Shown here in pieces: positions 30,741 through 44,900 of a stretch of 64,000 bases of DNA. The stretch's first letter is position 1, and each line of letters begins with the position of its first letter. The stretch is from NCBI GenBank assembly GCA_016169945.1, contig JADLSH010000190.1, positions 5,270,001 to 5,334,000 of the forward strand, written 5' to 3'. The stretch comes from Trachythela sp. YZ-2020 (lineage: Eukaryota; Cnidaria; Anthozoa; Malacalcyonacea; Clavulariidae). The notes beneath the pieces were generated by a model that saw nothing but the letters and a program-made list of their open reading frames with translations, had not been told where the DNA came from and ran no database searches. The translations under genes and the position numbers were made by a program.

Positions 30741-31795
30741 ATATGAATGTTGACCTCAACTATGCGACCTAACCACAGGAGGCCCAGGCTCTATATGCCC
30801 GCGCCCGCCTGTGACTTGCTTATAACGAGGGAAGGAAGGAAACATTGAGACCAAAATAGCCCAGACTTGGCATATGTTACACGAAACTATAATCGATTTT
30901 TCGCCTTTAAATGCATTTCTTTCGAGATTAATCGATATACCCTGCAAGAATGATACCGTACAACTCTCAAAACAACGATGCTTTAATCAAAATTCGCTCT
31001 AAAATCCGTGAGGGAATGACAAAATTTGGCAAAAATATATCCGCGTGCCTGGTTTGCTGGTCAAAAACCGGAAGTCGTTGAACAACTCAAAATACACTCA
31101 AACCTGATTGGACAACGAATATCAACAAAAATTTCAAATTTCAAAGTTGATGTTGTGTTGTTATTTATCTGATTAAGGTGTAGGCTGACAAATCCGAGTT
31201 CCTGTGCTGTTTGGATCCTGTGTAATGTGTTTCAAAGTTGTTTTGGAAAGAGACACCATTATCATGTTGGTTTGCTGCGCAGTACAGATGAACACTGATG
31301 AAACCAAATGTTGATTAAATACATGTATGAAACATCTACAGATGGAAACAAAGAGTCAAAGACTGTTCTGACAGACTGCACATGGCAAATGCATTATTAA
31401 TATCTTATGAACACAGACAACCAGCTAAATGCACATCAAAAATATTAAAAGAGACTGCTTTTATGATTTCAAGTTAGTTATTCAAGATCCCATTGACAAC
31501 TTTGAAATAAACAATGACTTCTATTAACATTTGATGTTGGTACCAAGAGTTCCATTAACAATAGCACTCTCAGATATCTTGCTTAATACTGTACAGTATA
31601 TACTATTTACAATAGTCTAGTGTTGTAGTCACAGTGTTGTAATCTCAATGTTTTGACAACAAAATAAATCAATACATACAGTGTATCATTAGCTAAATTA
31701 GCAGTTTCAATATTTAATACTAATTATATTCAGGAATTTTCCATGCAGTTTGTGCATCAAGGCAGCACTTTCCTTGCGATAGTAACTACTAGTAT
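30741..31795. other. Spacer between the duplicated blocks
   Basis: About 1 kb with no counterpart elsewhere in the window. No ORF of note, exon or inverted repeat. It ends in a TTATA-type microsatellite (about 31,795-31,840) where block B starts. Confidence 0.6.
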
Positions 31796-32957
31796 TATAT
31801 TATATTATATTATATTATATTATATTGTATTATATAATAAAAATCTATTTTTCATATCTTGCATAATTCTTGAAATATTTTGACTGAAAACCATGAGCTG
31901 TTTTAACGGCGGTTTTATTGACGTCATGCACAAGCAAAGTTAGCGGTATAAAACTACTCCTAGATAACCAAATAACAATTATTAGATGAAGTATATTTTT
32001 GGGCTAATAAATCATAATAATCTTCATCAAACCCTTTATATAAACACTAATCCCAAACCCTACCCAACCGCGAACCCAAACATATATTATAATAAGGGTT
32101 AGACTAATACTCGGCGTAAAAACTTTGCGTGACCCTGGTTGTGACGTACATGCATATCCACAACAATCCAAGATGGCGGACAACTCACTGATTTATGATA
32201 AATTCGGTCTAAATATTTCGAGAACTAAGCAAGATATAAAAAATCGGATTTAAATGAAACAAACTAAATTTTTATTGCTAATGTCCTTTAAGACAAGTCT
32301 CATGGGGCTTAATTTGGTGGAAATTTTCATATAAGATTTTCAAAATCGTTGTTAAACTAGCTATTTCGTTCACAAGCTCCTCGATTTTTGTATATTTAAC
32401 TTAGATAACGCATATTTAGCAGTATTTATACTGTCCTTTAGAGCTTGATTTTTCCCCTTGAGACTCAAGTTTACTTGCCTAAAATATTCATTTAGGGCCT
32501 ACTTAGCCCCAATGTCTAAACAATATTTCTTTAGATTGTTAAAATCATTAGTCAAACTCGAAGCTTTGTCACGAAATCTTATCTCAAGCTGTTTCACGTG
32601 AGCCTCGATATTATTAAGATTTTATTCAGTGATTTTGTCGCTTATGCTAGGTGGGACCGGTATTGATTTACAGCATCATTGTTCAATGTTCATACCTGCT
32701 TCGGCATCTTCAGTTTATTCAGTTTTCTTCGACGTTTTACTCGCCAATTTAGCGAAGCTTTCGAACCGTATTTCACAAACCAAAACAGTACTCTATACTG
32801 GGCTGTGGTGCACTGTACTATACGCTGTACTCGCTCTTCATGTAAAACGCTTTTGATCGGGCGAATGTTTATAATTTTGCCAATCGGTTTTGTCATATGA
32901 CGGTTTTTTCAGGGCTTCCACTGATACCAGTGTTTCTACGTTGAAGGAATCATACTA

Positions 32958-33948
32958 CAGGGTGTATCAAAAAAACTGCAAATACCATAATTTGTATGCA
33001 CGAGATCATACATTAGAATTTCAATGGCTGTGCAAATACCATTTGAAAACGGATTTGAAAATACGTTCAAAACAAGCACACAAAACAAATTAATGAGTAG
33101 TGAGTTCGACGATTGAGTTTGGCTCAGAGTTTTGTCTGCTGACGAGTTTTTGGGTTTTGCGTTGGCATCTTTAAAACAAGAAATACTTTGTATTGTAAAT
33201 TAGCTATCGATTCAATTAATAATTCTAATTCACTTTGTGTTTTTATTGTGATTTTACTGCATACTGCACGTATTATTTAATTATTTAAGGTAATTTTTTG
33301 CACAGGTTATGAAATTCTTAAATTATGGCATTGGTATTACATGTTATTTTTATTTTTTGTATTTTTTTTGATTTAATTTATGTGAAAATATCTATATTCT
33401 ACCAAAGTAAAGTGAAACACAAAGTGTGCAACAAAGTGCAACGAATGATGTAGGCACAAGGATAAGTCAAGACTCTAAGCATAAGCTAAGATTAAGTCAA
33501 GACTTTTTCAATAAGCTACAAAAGACACAGGAATCATACTACAGGGTGTATCAAAACTGCAAATACCGTACATAATTTATGATCGCATTCAAATTTTCAA
33601 TAGCTGTGCAAATAATTATATTTCTGGGATGGGATTTGAAAATAGGGTATCGAAAACACAAACACAAGTGAATTAATGAAATGAGTTCGATTACGAATGG
33701 CTCAGTTTACGAATGAGAATGACTGCTGTCGAGTTTTGAGTTTGGGTACTTTAAAACAACTCTTTGTATTTGTGGCATTGTTAGAGCCATTCGTAATCGA
33801 ACTAATTCATTCACTTTGTGTGCTTATTTTGATAATTACTGCGCATTGAAACGTATTTCAAATCCCAGAGCGTAATTATACACAGCCGTGAAATTCTCTT
33901 GTGCATGATCGTGCGTACAAATTATGGTATTGCAGTTTTTGATACACC
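32958..33948. mobile_element. Mariner-like foldback insertion, composite
   Basis: The left end CAGGGTGTATCAAAAAAACT follows TA; the right end AGTTTTTGATACACC precedes CACCATA. A second left end recurs at 33,541. Inside, GAGTTCGATTACGAATGGCTC (about 33,680) pairs with GAGCCATTCGTAATCGAAC (about 33,785). Copy A lacks it (near 1,672). No transposase. Confidence 0.7.
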
Positions 33949-34537
33949 ACCATATTTAAATGAAATTATTCTATTCTAAAGCCCAGTTCAGTAAATAAAA
34001 TGTAAAACGTAAACAAAGGTGAAGTGTGATGCCTTGTAAACGTCGCAGCTAAGCCATAAATGAAGATCAAGACTCTAAGCGTATGCGTAAAAGCCACAAA
34101 ACAAAGAAAATTTTTCCGCTTTGTCTTTTTAAGCCTTAGAGGGAAAGTTTTCTTTTGTATTTCTGCTTATGCTTATCTCACTCGTGTGAACCAGGCTTAA
34201 GTCAAATCTGCATGGGTAGTTTTCAGGTGTGGTTGCAAATATATTATTTGTTAGTAACATATGAATACTTTATATATACCGTGGCAATGGCCGCTCGCCT
34301 ATATCGAAGATGCAGAGCGTGCAGTGTTGTAGCCTACTGCGTGTTTTCTTGTCAAGTTTTCCTTGTCGGCCGTACACACGAACAATTTTCCTTGTACAAA
34401 AGCTGGTATGATTAGCTTTCAAACAAGGCTCCTTGTCAAGGAAAACTTGTCAATTTTTTGTCGTACAGACGAGCGAATTAGTGGTTTAAAAATATATTTG
34501 AATGCCTTTGTTTGTATTGTATTTTACAACTATTTAA

Positions 34538-34824
34538 GCCCCGTGCACATGAGCGAGTTTTCCATGACAAGTTTTATTTGCCCGGCAAAAATTGACAAGT
34601 ATTCCTTGACAAGGATCCTTGTTCAAAAGCTATCCCAGCTTTTGAACAAGGAAACTTATTTGTGTCTACGACCGACAAGAAACGAACAAGGCTAATACAC
34701 AGGCTCATGAAACTTGTGATGGTAAAATTGATCGAAATAAACTTGTTTAATTGTCTTACACATGCACGAACAAATAAACTCGTCAAGAAACTTGTCAAAG
34801 AAAACCTGGTCGTCTGTACGGGGC
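34538..34824. mobile_element. Foldback MITE at TTAA, uninterrupted
   Basis: Clean 287-bp copy of the element at 3545-4335, flanked by TTAA (34534-34537 and 34825-34828). GCCCCGTGCACATGAGCGAG at the left is inverted at the right end. The central hairpin is at 34617-34651. Confidence 0.75.
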
Positions 34825-34828
34825 TTAA

Positions 34829-35798
34829 ATGCGAAAATAACAATATATTTGCTGGACTGGCTATATATGTTGTTACAAGTGACCAAGGACGAAAATCCAT
34901 CTCAAAAAGTGGGGGTTCGTTTTGTCCGACGAAAGGGCGGGGTAAAGGGGCTGACTAAAACCAGAATTGTCTATTGAGGCCCCATTATACTATCAGGAAT
35001 GCCTAGGTATCGAGTGCCGAAAGCACAAGGGAATAGGTGGTATGCGGGTATGCTCCCCCAGAAAATTGTTGAATTCAAGAGTCTCTGAGTCTGGGGGAAA
35101 TCTTTAGAGAATTCTGATGATCGGAACATGTTGTGTAAGCCAAAGTGGAAAAAAGTGGGGGAATAATTACATATTGACCCCCTCTGCTCAAAAGTGCGGG
35201 GATAACGTCAGAATGCGAAACTGACAAGAAAAGTAACGAACGTACGCATGTCTGCCTCTGAGAATTGTCAAAACAAAAAAACAAAAAGAACTATGGTCAT
35301 AGGCTACCTAAACAGCAAAAAATATTAAAATTAGGTTACCCATGTTCCTGCTCACGCTTGGATTGAACATTTGACTATGACAACCTTAATTGAAATAGCT
35401 GTATACAAGTAATTATCCAAATATATAATGATAACAAAATTAGCATATTAATATAGTGATTAAATATACTACAACTCCTTTCTTCTGATACATGAATATG
35501 CGCGTGGGTTCGAATCCCACTCCTGACACCATGTAACGTATTGCGCTTAAAACCTAACTTCAACCTATATAACGATAACAAAATCGACATATCAATTAAT
35601 ATAGTGATTATATATACCACATACAATATGTCACTTATGGGATAGATATACCTAAGCTATTAATATTAATTGTTAAAGACTGTGCCTGAAGCCTGCAGTC
35701 AGGTGAAAAGTAAGTGACCACCACTTATTCTTAACTTTTCGTGATCAGAACAATTGACATTTTTAGAACTTCAGAACAACTCCTTTAGGCTGGTCCAT
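34829..35798. other. Non-coding stretch 3' of gene B
   Basis: Counterpart of 4,340-5,312 with only scattered base changes. No gene other than the possible 3' UTR. Confidence 0.4.
35502..35531 (+). repeat. tRNA-Leu-like 3' half (copy B)
   Basis: The T-arm is perfect here (GTGGG TTCGAAT CCCAC) and is followed by TCCTGACACCA. No 5' half is present. Confidence 0.5.
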
Positions 35799-35932
35799 TC
35801 ACTCGTTTCTGTCTGGTTTTAAGCCGCCATTGTCAGTGCCCTGCATGGTGTTATTATTCGTCTCTGTAACTGATGTGCTGTTGTGTTTCTTCAATTTTCT
35901 ATGGCTTCCTTCACTAGTTGAAACAGTATCAC
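35799..35932 (-). CDS. Gene B last coding exon
   Basis: Ends KPDRNE then TGA, the same early stop as gene A. Acceptor TGTGTAG. Confidence 0.8.
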
Positions 35933-38900
35933 CTACACAAAAATGATATCTTTGTTACATGAATATATAATGAGCATAAAAATTGTCTGAGATATGTACA
36001 TACATATATACATTATTCAGCTCACTCCCCGCTGGGACTTTTCAGTGACCAATTACATCAAGTATCTCACTTAGCCTACCTATATTATGTACTTAGCCTA
36101 CATTATCTATTTTTACAACAATTGTGATATTACTTTCCGCTAATCTGTATGCCCTAACCCACCCAGTCAACTTTCCCTATAGAAGGAAACTGGAGTTCCC
36201 GGAGAAAACAAACAACTTTCGGCATAGGGTTGAGTTACTCTTTTCACATGAGTGTGATGAGTAATGTCCTCAGCGAGAATCGAACTGAAGATTCAGAGGT
36301 GAATCTTGCTCTGACAACTGCGCCACCGAAGCCCCATGTAAGTAGATTTTAAAGAAATATTTGTGTGAGAGATGCGTCTGTTAATGTTTAATGAGAGACT
36401 CATTTTTAAGCAGGACTCGAAATAGAGAAAATATATGCCTGAGCGAATCCTTTTCTTTTTAGATGCAGATCAACTGCCCGAAATTTCTATTGTTGCATGA
36501 CTGCCAAAATGGTTCCTTTCCTAATTACTATTATATATTTTACAAGAAACATATCGAGGACCACATTTGTTTGGGCAAAACATACTCAAAAATATCAGAT
36601 GTCCGCATCGAGTATAATATTCATATAAAATCAACGAAGCCGCATAGGGTGACATCTAGTGTGAGATGAAGAATACAATGAAGCAGCATTATATTTTTCG
36701 TGACACGTGAAATGGAAGACATTTTATCTCTAAATCGCAAAATTACTGTTCTGTTTTCCCCTTCAAATAGTAAACCATTATATCAGCATGGTCAGTGCAT
36801 TCATACAAAACTTACAGGAATTGCTATTGACCGAGATATTGATTTTGTTTCTGGTATTGCGTGCTTTCTTTTCCCTGCTGATTGCTTCATGAACCTAAAG
36901 AAAAAATGGTAATGTTCTTCATGTTTCATTCTTGTATTTTCTGATGTGATATGTTGTACGAACAGGAGAGCTGAGTTTGTTACTAACACAATAACAGTGA
37001 CTTGAAACACCATAAATTGTGTTGCGAAACAATGTGCTTATATTTAACATACTTTGAGCTGTTTAAAAATTACTTAATAGATTATAATTTGAGTGTATGA
37101 AAAACCATCTTAAACAAATCAGTATATTAAAAGAGAAACTCTAGACGAAATTGATCCAATTTATAGATATTTACTACTGTGGCACATAGCTAATTGTATA
37201 AAAAAATTATAACTGCACATTTCATGAGGACTGTTCATTATTTATACCATATGGTGGGGTGGGAAAATATGAGGGGGCGGGGCTATACAATGTTCAGCTA
37301 GTCCAAAGGGGTGGGTCCTTGTTTTTGTTGCAGTTTTGTTGGGTGGGTTATAACATTTGTGGTACTTGTTCGCAAATGTAACATCTCTGCTGAATGGGAA
37401 ATTGTTTGCAAAAATTTAAGTTTAGATTGTGTAAAAATTATAGGAAAAACAACGACAACTACATTTATTAAATGAAACTAGTTCACAAAAGTTCACAAAG
37501 TTCAGTCAATAAGTCCAAACAGTGATGCATCCGATTTCGAAATTTTGGGTCAACAAGGCCAAATCCTCACTCGTGCTGGGAGACTTGCCACCAGGAAATC
37601 CTGGAATGATTATATTGTATACTAGGCAGTAGCGAAGTTAGCCAAGGCAACTGGTCATGCCATGCTAATAAACGTGCACCATCGCCGCCAATACTAGGAA
37701 TTGAAGCAAGTGCATTTTGAGTATTTTGTTTGTTATACTTAATACCTTATAATTAATCTCGAATGTAAAAAACAAATTTGAAATTGCGACATTTGGCAAC
37801 AATATACATGTTGTTAGTATTAAATTAATATAAATAAGAATTTGTGATAATTCATTAGCAAGTGATTGTCCTAATAATCATTAAGCGCATGCTGTAAAAT
37901 GTCAGTTTTTCTCCATAGTCAGTTATTCACATAAACAAAGAGTATAATAAAAAAGTTGCATCATGTATATATGTCTGTTTAATTTTAAATGTTTTTCTTA
38001 GCGGGGTCTTCATTTTTAAGAGCATCAAAAAAGGGTGTTGCTCCATAAGATTTTTATATATGATCAAGAATGTCCTACCCCTCCCTAGCGTATAAATAAT
38101 GAACGGTCCCTAAGCAATAGGAGGTTATCCTGTCAAGAGAATACTAGTACCCACGACCCCAATTTTACGCACGACACTCTTTAGATTGACTGAAAATGCA
38201 ACCATATCTGCCCACTAATTAAAGCTATCCATGCTAAGAATTATTTAACATAATCAGATTTGTGTCACATAAAGACATAAGATAGTCTACATAAAGTGTG
38301 AAACCAAAATACTTTAAGTTTCTACAACTTTAAACTCAGTTTATTAGTGCCTAGCTTTTAAACTCGATAGAACATTTAGGTATGTGACGTAAATCAATTC
38401 GAACGTTTTAGTGCATGGGTTCTATTTATCACTGCACATTTTCACTGTTTATTACTGCACACTTCCAATTTATCACTGACACTAAAATTGGGTATGGCAT
38501 TATGAGGCTGTAGCATCGAGTCAAAGATATGGTGCTAATTTTCCTTGTGTTTTGTGAATCATGTTTTGTGTTTTCGAGTTTCAGAAATGTATTCACAAAG
38601 TATTTCTTCTAATTTTGTGATATACGCATGGTCTTCTGTAAGCATATGTTCTACCATTTTACCTACCTTTCTATTTATAAGTACATGAAAAACAAATATC
38701 ATCAGTCCTTGTAGAGAGTTAAATATAGCGAACAGATATTTAAACGCAATTGTATCTCGATTGAATACCAGTAAACCAAACACCCATGTGAGTCCAAGTA
38801 TTGGTAGCAGTATAGCTGAACCTTTTAGACCGGTTTTTGCTTTTCTTAACATGGTACCAGCTTTTGCCTTGGCAGTGTTGCCATTTGTACGGGTTGTGCT

Positions 38901-41900
38901 GGCTCTGCTGGAAGATATAGCAATTCGTAAGGCTAGAATAAAGATAACCAAGTTGATCTAAAAAGAAAGAAATACAAACATGGGATTGATAGAAACTTCG
39001 AGACAAGAGAGCAGAAGAGGCAAAAGAGCAAAAGATATCCATGAGAAAACCATGGAAAATTTATCATAAAATATGCTAAATTCAGAATATATTTAAAATC
39101 CTCCATATATATTTGTGAGCCCTGGGGAAGGATCGGCCCTGAAAATAAATATAGAAAAACGAGATTATGTAGCCGAATACAATGATATAGGCAACTTTAA
39201 ACATTTGCCTTATTTTCCCGACAACATGAGGTTTTCATGAAAACTGAAGAGGTGCTACACGTTTCCACACTCCGCCGGCAGTTTCGCCCCTGCTTGCATG
39301 CTTCCCTCGTCTAGTCTAGCGGTCGCCATAAACCTCTAGACAGTGGACACATCCAAACAACGGACAACAAGTTTGGCCACCAAGGTGTCCGTTTTTTCGA
39401 AGTTCTACCGTAGCACTGTAGTACTTGTAGTACTCGTTGCATTAGTATGTGAGTCGGTTGTGCCAAATATTGTAATTACCTTCAATGCGAAAATTAATTA
39501 GACTGCTTACCAGTAAGATTAGGCCGATGGTACCAACAAAAGTCCAGAACAACATACCACCACCACGGCACCAACATGCACGCTCCGTTATAAAATCATC
39601 TCGATCATTTACTCCAACTAACACTGACACAACAATAACTGGAATACCTAAATGAGAATCGATAGCGACATTTGTTAAGTGTCTCTGAATAATGTTTTAC
39701 ATATTCTCAGCATTAAATAAAGAACTAAATGGCACTCGAAGTCTGTATATCTCCGTCAGCGAATATTCATGCGAACCACAAGTTGATGCATGGGTCGTTG
39801 TCCAACGGTCATTAGCTCCAAATTCGCGTATTGAACTGTGTGATAGTTTTTGAATTAGTCTGATGACAGGCAAACAAACACACACACAACCAAACCGTGG
39901 TTCGAATTGGAAGAAACATGGAAATATGCTAAATATTACGTTTAATGTTATTTTCAAGGATAAGCCACTTATATTAATAAATTTCGTATGCCCAAGTTTC
40001 AAATTCTCCCCAAGCCTCAGATTTACAAATGTTGAAATAAATTTGTGGAATAAATTGAATTGATACTTTGGAATAGCATTGAAAATTTGTGGAATTTTCG
40101 TTAAATTTATAGAAAGAAGTGAGAATACCCTTTTGAAGGATTTCTACCTTCATCCCTCTTCAAAGGCCTTCAAAGGATGATCTTCCACATTTAGGTATCG
40201 CGCTTGTTTTTGGCCCTAACGATTGTTGGTGTTGATGATGACTGCCAAATCGGCGATGTATCTAACGCGGATATTTCACAGTCACGGAGATAGAATATAC
40301 TGAATGGTCCTTTCTATGAATTTCTGTGTAGAGTCCTAAAGATTTGTGATGTTAAGCTTCTTCCGTCGAAGTTTCAATCCATAAAAATATCTTTAACACT
40401 GTGTTCTTTCGAGCGAGATGGCAAAATTTAAAATACTTACCTCCGCCAAGAGGTTATGTCACAGAGTAGACACTATAAAGAGGTCTCACTGTGTATCAAA
40501 TCCTAATGTTTTGAGCGTAACCGATGCTTAGCCAGTGCGCAAAGGAGAGGCTTTCACCCCCCCGAAAACATTCAAAATGGAGGGCATTTTTAGACGTAAA
40601 AATACCGCAAAAATTCGAGTTAACTATTTAATGTTGTTAATCACAACTTCAGTCGAGGTAAACCGTTATAAAGAAAATAACAAGGGTTTCTTATGCCGGT
40701 TATTTTCCGAAAATTGTCTTGTTCGGGGGGGTGAATGCCTCTCGTTACCGCACTGGCTAGGAACATGGCGGCCGGCCGATAATTTAAGAAAATAAAGAAA
40801 AAAAATAAATTCCGGAGAATAATGTCATTTTGAAATTCAAAATATGAATAAAACAAGACGAGTTTGAGAGACTGTAAATTTTCCACTCTATTTTAAAGTC
40901 ATCATCAGACAGAATAGCGGCCGGTTACGCATGAACGGCTAAGTGAGATCTCTGTATAGTGTCTACTCTGTGGTTATGTTCTCACCTCGGTTTGTTTGTG
41001 TGCGTGCGTGCGTGCGTGCGTGCGTTTGTCTGTCAGCAAAATAACTAAAAACTATGAAACAGTTCAATACGAAAATTTATGGAGCAAATGGATCAAATTT
41101 TGCTTCAATTTCCAGAAAATTGGATGAGAAATTTAGAAAAGTTTGTGCTTTTCTGGGCTGAAAAGAACTGAATGTCAAAAATAGCGCATGTATTATTTCT
41201 CCATAAATACTTGACATTCGCTGGCGTATGTATTAAATAATGCCTCTTTTCTCCAGAACTTTCAGACGATAGACAGTTCATGAACCATCATATCTATACA
41301 ACTTACCCCAACCGATACCATAGAATGCCTTCAGATGTTTTCCTCCCAAACCCAAACCTGTGAAGACATTCACGAGTTGAAGGTAAATGATAACTCCTTC
41401 ACATAACATCCATCCAAAAAGAGCGAGTACAGAGAAATATAACAATATGGAAACGGTAATACAGAATGACTAGAAAAGAAAACAAAGGGAAAGAATTGGT
41501 TGAATGGAAATTGTGATGTTTTATGCCGGAAACTTTGTTGAAACGAAATAATTTACAGATGTCTTCTGGTTTCACCTGAGCATTACCTCGTGTTCTAGTG
41601 CGGGTCCAGCTAGGATAGCAAAGATATCCGTCAGTCCAATCGCAACACACAGATGTATGAGCACTTGGGAAGGTACTTTGCTCTTGGAACTCTGATGAAG
41701 TCTTTCCCACAGCAATGCGTACGTGAGTATCGTCAGGAATACTGCAAACAGCGACACAGAACAGCCAATGGTGGATATAATTTCCAAAGCTTGCCTCTCA
41801 GCTTCGCTTATCTTGAAGAAATATACATAATATATATCAAAGTATAGGAGGTAGATACTATTATCGATCGAGCATTTTTAACTTACAAATCTTACCATAT

Positions 41901-44900
41901 CTCTTGAAATGTCCATAGAAGCAAAGGCTGTGAGGTGTTCACATTCACATATCAAGCGGTTACTGTTTGAATTGTCCTTGACTCTTACACAACCATCTGT
42001 TCTCCACCTATTTTCACTTAATTCTGGTTTCCAGTATACGCATGTTTCAACTTCGTTCTGAAAGTACAGAAATAATTAACATCTAAAAAGTTATTTTTCA
42101 GTTATTAGATTCGTCACTTCGCATTCTGTTATATTGTATTTAATTGTTTCCAGTTATATTATATTCCATTTTATTGTATTCCTATGTAGGCCACTGTATT
42201 TTATTGTTCTATTGTTTTCTACTCTACTCTACTTCTATTATTCTCAATTAGATTTTGTTCTGTTCTATTTGATTCATTTCAATATAATTCCAAATGGCAC
42301 ACAACTGTTAACTTCAGGTCGAGAACAAAAGAGATCTTCATTACCAGTTCTTCTGTGTCCCAGCTGATACGAACAGGTTCTGTAAACTTCACTACCTTTG
42401 ACTCAGGTCGAACACTTGCACTGATAATCTTGTTGTTTAGTTCTGCATAAACATTATCACCATAAAAGCTGTTTCTTAGAATGGAATGTGTTGTCTTATA
42501 CCACACGACAACTGCCAAAGCACCAGATTTTTTCGGTAGTGCATCAGGCGAGAGTATGAACGATGCATCTGGAAACTTGAAACGTCTTTCCTCCAGTGAC
42601 AAATTAGCTGCATATTCTAGGTATTTGACGCGTAGCTGTACGTTGGAATGGTTTTGAAATAAAGGCGAAGCATTTGAACTTAAGTTCTTTCCGTATTGGT
42701 ATCCATAATTTTCCAGGGTTATAACCAGATCACGAATCACTTTCTCGTCCTAGAGAAAAGAGTAAGGTAGGAAGGAAGATGCCAAGGAAGGAAGATGCCC
42801 CCCCCCCACACAATCCCCAGTAAACTATGTTGGTATCCCAGTGAAGGACCCTTTTATCTAAAAGACAATATCAGCAGAAAAGGGAAGAAAGCTTAGTTCT
42901 GAACAGTGTTTTTATACGGGAGAAAATAAGTCACGACTTACATAAGACGCGTATTATATAAGACACGAACACACTCGTATAAATGGTCAAATTCTAAGTA
43001 CGTAAGTCGCGACTTAAATAAGAAGAGGGGTTCAGACTGGTCCCAGGGGCGCACATTCCAAAAAAGTTTGGGGGGGTATCCATTGTTCAGGGACCGACTT
43101 TTTTATTTATTTGACCACATCAAAACATGTATTACGAGTTAATGTAAAAATATGAGTAGTGGCAGGGTGTAGAAGGTTGTTAAAAAATAGGGGGCGGACT
43201 CAAGGAGGCGCCACCATGGTTGGCGCAGACGGAAAATTTTGAAAAACGAGAGTCTGTAGATCGTCGGAAATGGCATTTTCAGAGTCTTCTACCTCTTTCG
43301 TTATATGCCTTTTTATTAATATATATAAGATTTCAAACAGTCCAGTTTCGAATTCAAATATTTCGCTGCAATTTTCTTTAAATTGCTGTTATTTAAAGAT
43401 AACGCCCCCCAAAACGTAACCTTCAACATCATAAAAAACCAATTAGAAACTGCATTTTTACAACAGAGTTTACTTAATTTTACTCGAGAATACTGACGTG
43501 GAAATAGAACGCACAATGCGGCAGAGAAAAAGTTAGTAGAAGGTTTTGTGCAGTCGTGTATGGCTACGTCATCTTACATTTGAGTATATTGCTTTAAGAG
43601 GAAAATATATCTCTGGGTTTTGCAATGTTGATTTCTTTTATTGACAATTTTTGTATCGTTTATTATACGTTTTTTAGACAGGATGTTTCGGACCAACTCG
43701 GACCGAATTAGTAGTGTAATTTTACAATTTTGGACCGACTTTTTTGAAAAATTCACAAATTATGGGGGGGTGTCACACCCCCCACACCCCTCCTAATGTG
43801 CGCCCCTGACTGGTCCACAATACGTCGCGACTTATAAGAATTTGACCATTTATACGAGTGTATTCGCGTCTTATGTAAGTCGCGACTTATTTTCTCCGGA
43901 ATAAATGACCCTAGATACCCAGGATCAAACTAGCTCTGTCTAGATGAAATATATCACAAAGTTGAGTCTGAAAATGCAAGGGATGAAGCCTCAGAGGCTA
44001 CAATTTTATGGTGGTGGACCTTCAGACCCCCGTACAGGCTCGCACGTTTCTAGTTCACCGCTCTCTTGTTAGATCCCTTATAGTTGATGCTCCCACACCA
44101 AAAATGTCTTAAAAGAGGCCTTGTATAGTCGAAAAAGAAGAGAGGGAAATATAATTCTTAGTCAGATGCTTGAGAGGCAGACGAAGCGGAGGCTTGCATT
44201 GTTGCGATACCAGAGAATATCAGATAAATGAGAATGAGATTTTGGACCGGGATATGAGAAGAGAGAAGGAAGATCCAGTCAAGGTAAAATGGACGACGAA
44301 CAGTTGGGAGGCAAAGGATCTGATGGACGAATAATTTGAAATGCGAATTAAAGAAGTACACTTAAAAGGATACCCAGGATAACAACCGACCTAATCAGCA
44401 ACTTAACAGGCTTTATTCTATTTTGCACAAACTCACCGTCATATTTCTCCATAATTTTGTATTCCTACGATCCATAATATTGTTTGCCGGACCCAATATA
44501 TTGAGACTGCTATCCGAAATATTTAGATGAACGATTTTTTTAAGTATTTCGACTGTTTCAGTAAGAATTTGTCCCCCATCTACTATATCAGGGTCTGTTA
44601 AGTAAGACAGTTCGTTGATAATCGTTCGTGCAATTTCTTTTCGGTCTTCATCTGACAAATCCTTGCGATAGAGTTCATCCACCTGAAAATTGAATTATGA
44701 AATTATATATAAGTGAGATTTCTACGCAGACATTGTTCAAGCAATAGTATAATAAAATTAGGATTGGATGATATTTTAACTGGAGCTAACTTTGGGGTCT
44801 TGAAATCTGATCCAGTCCGAATTTGAGGTGACAGATTTGAAATGACATCTCATACTCATAAGTCATTACTTAAAGTGAGGTAAATTAGATATTGTCCAAT

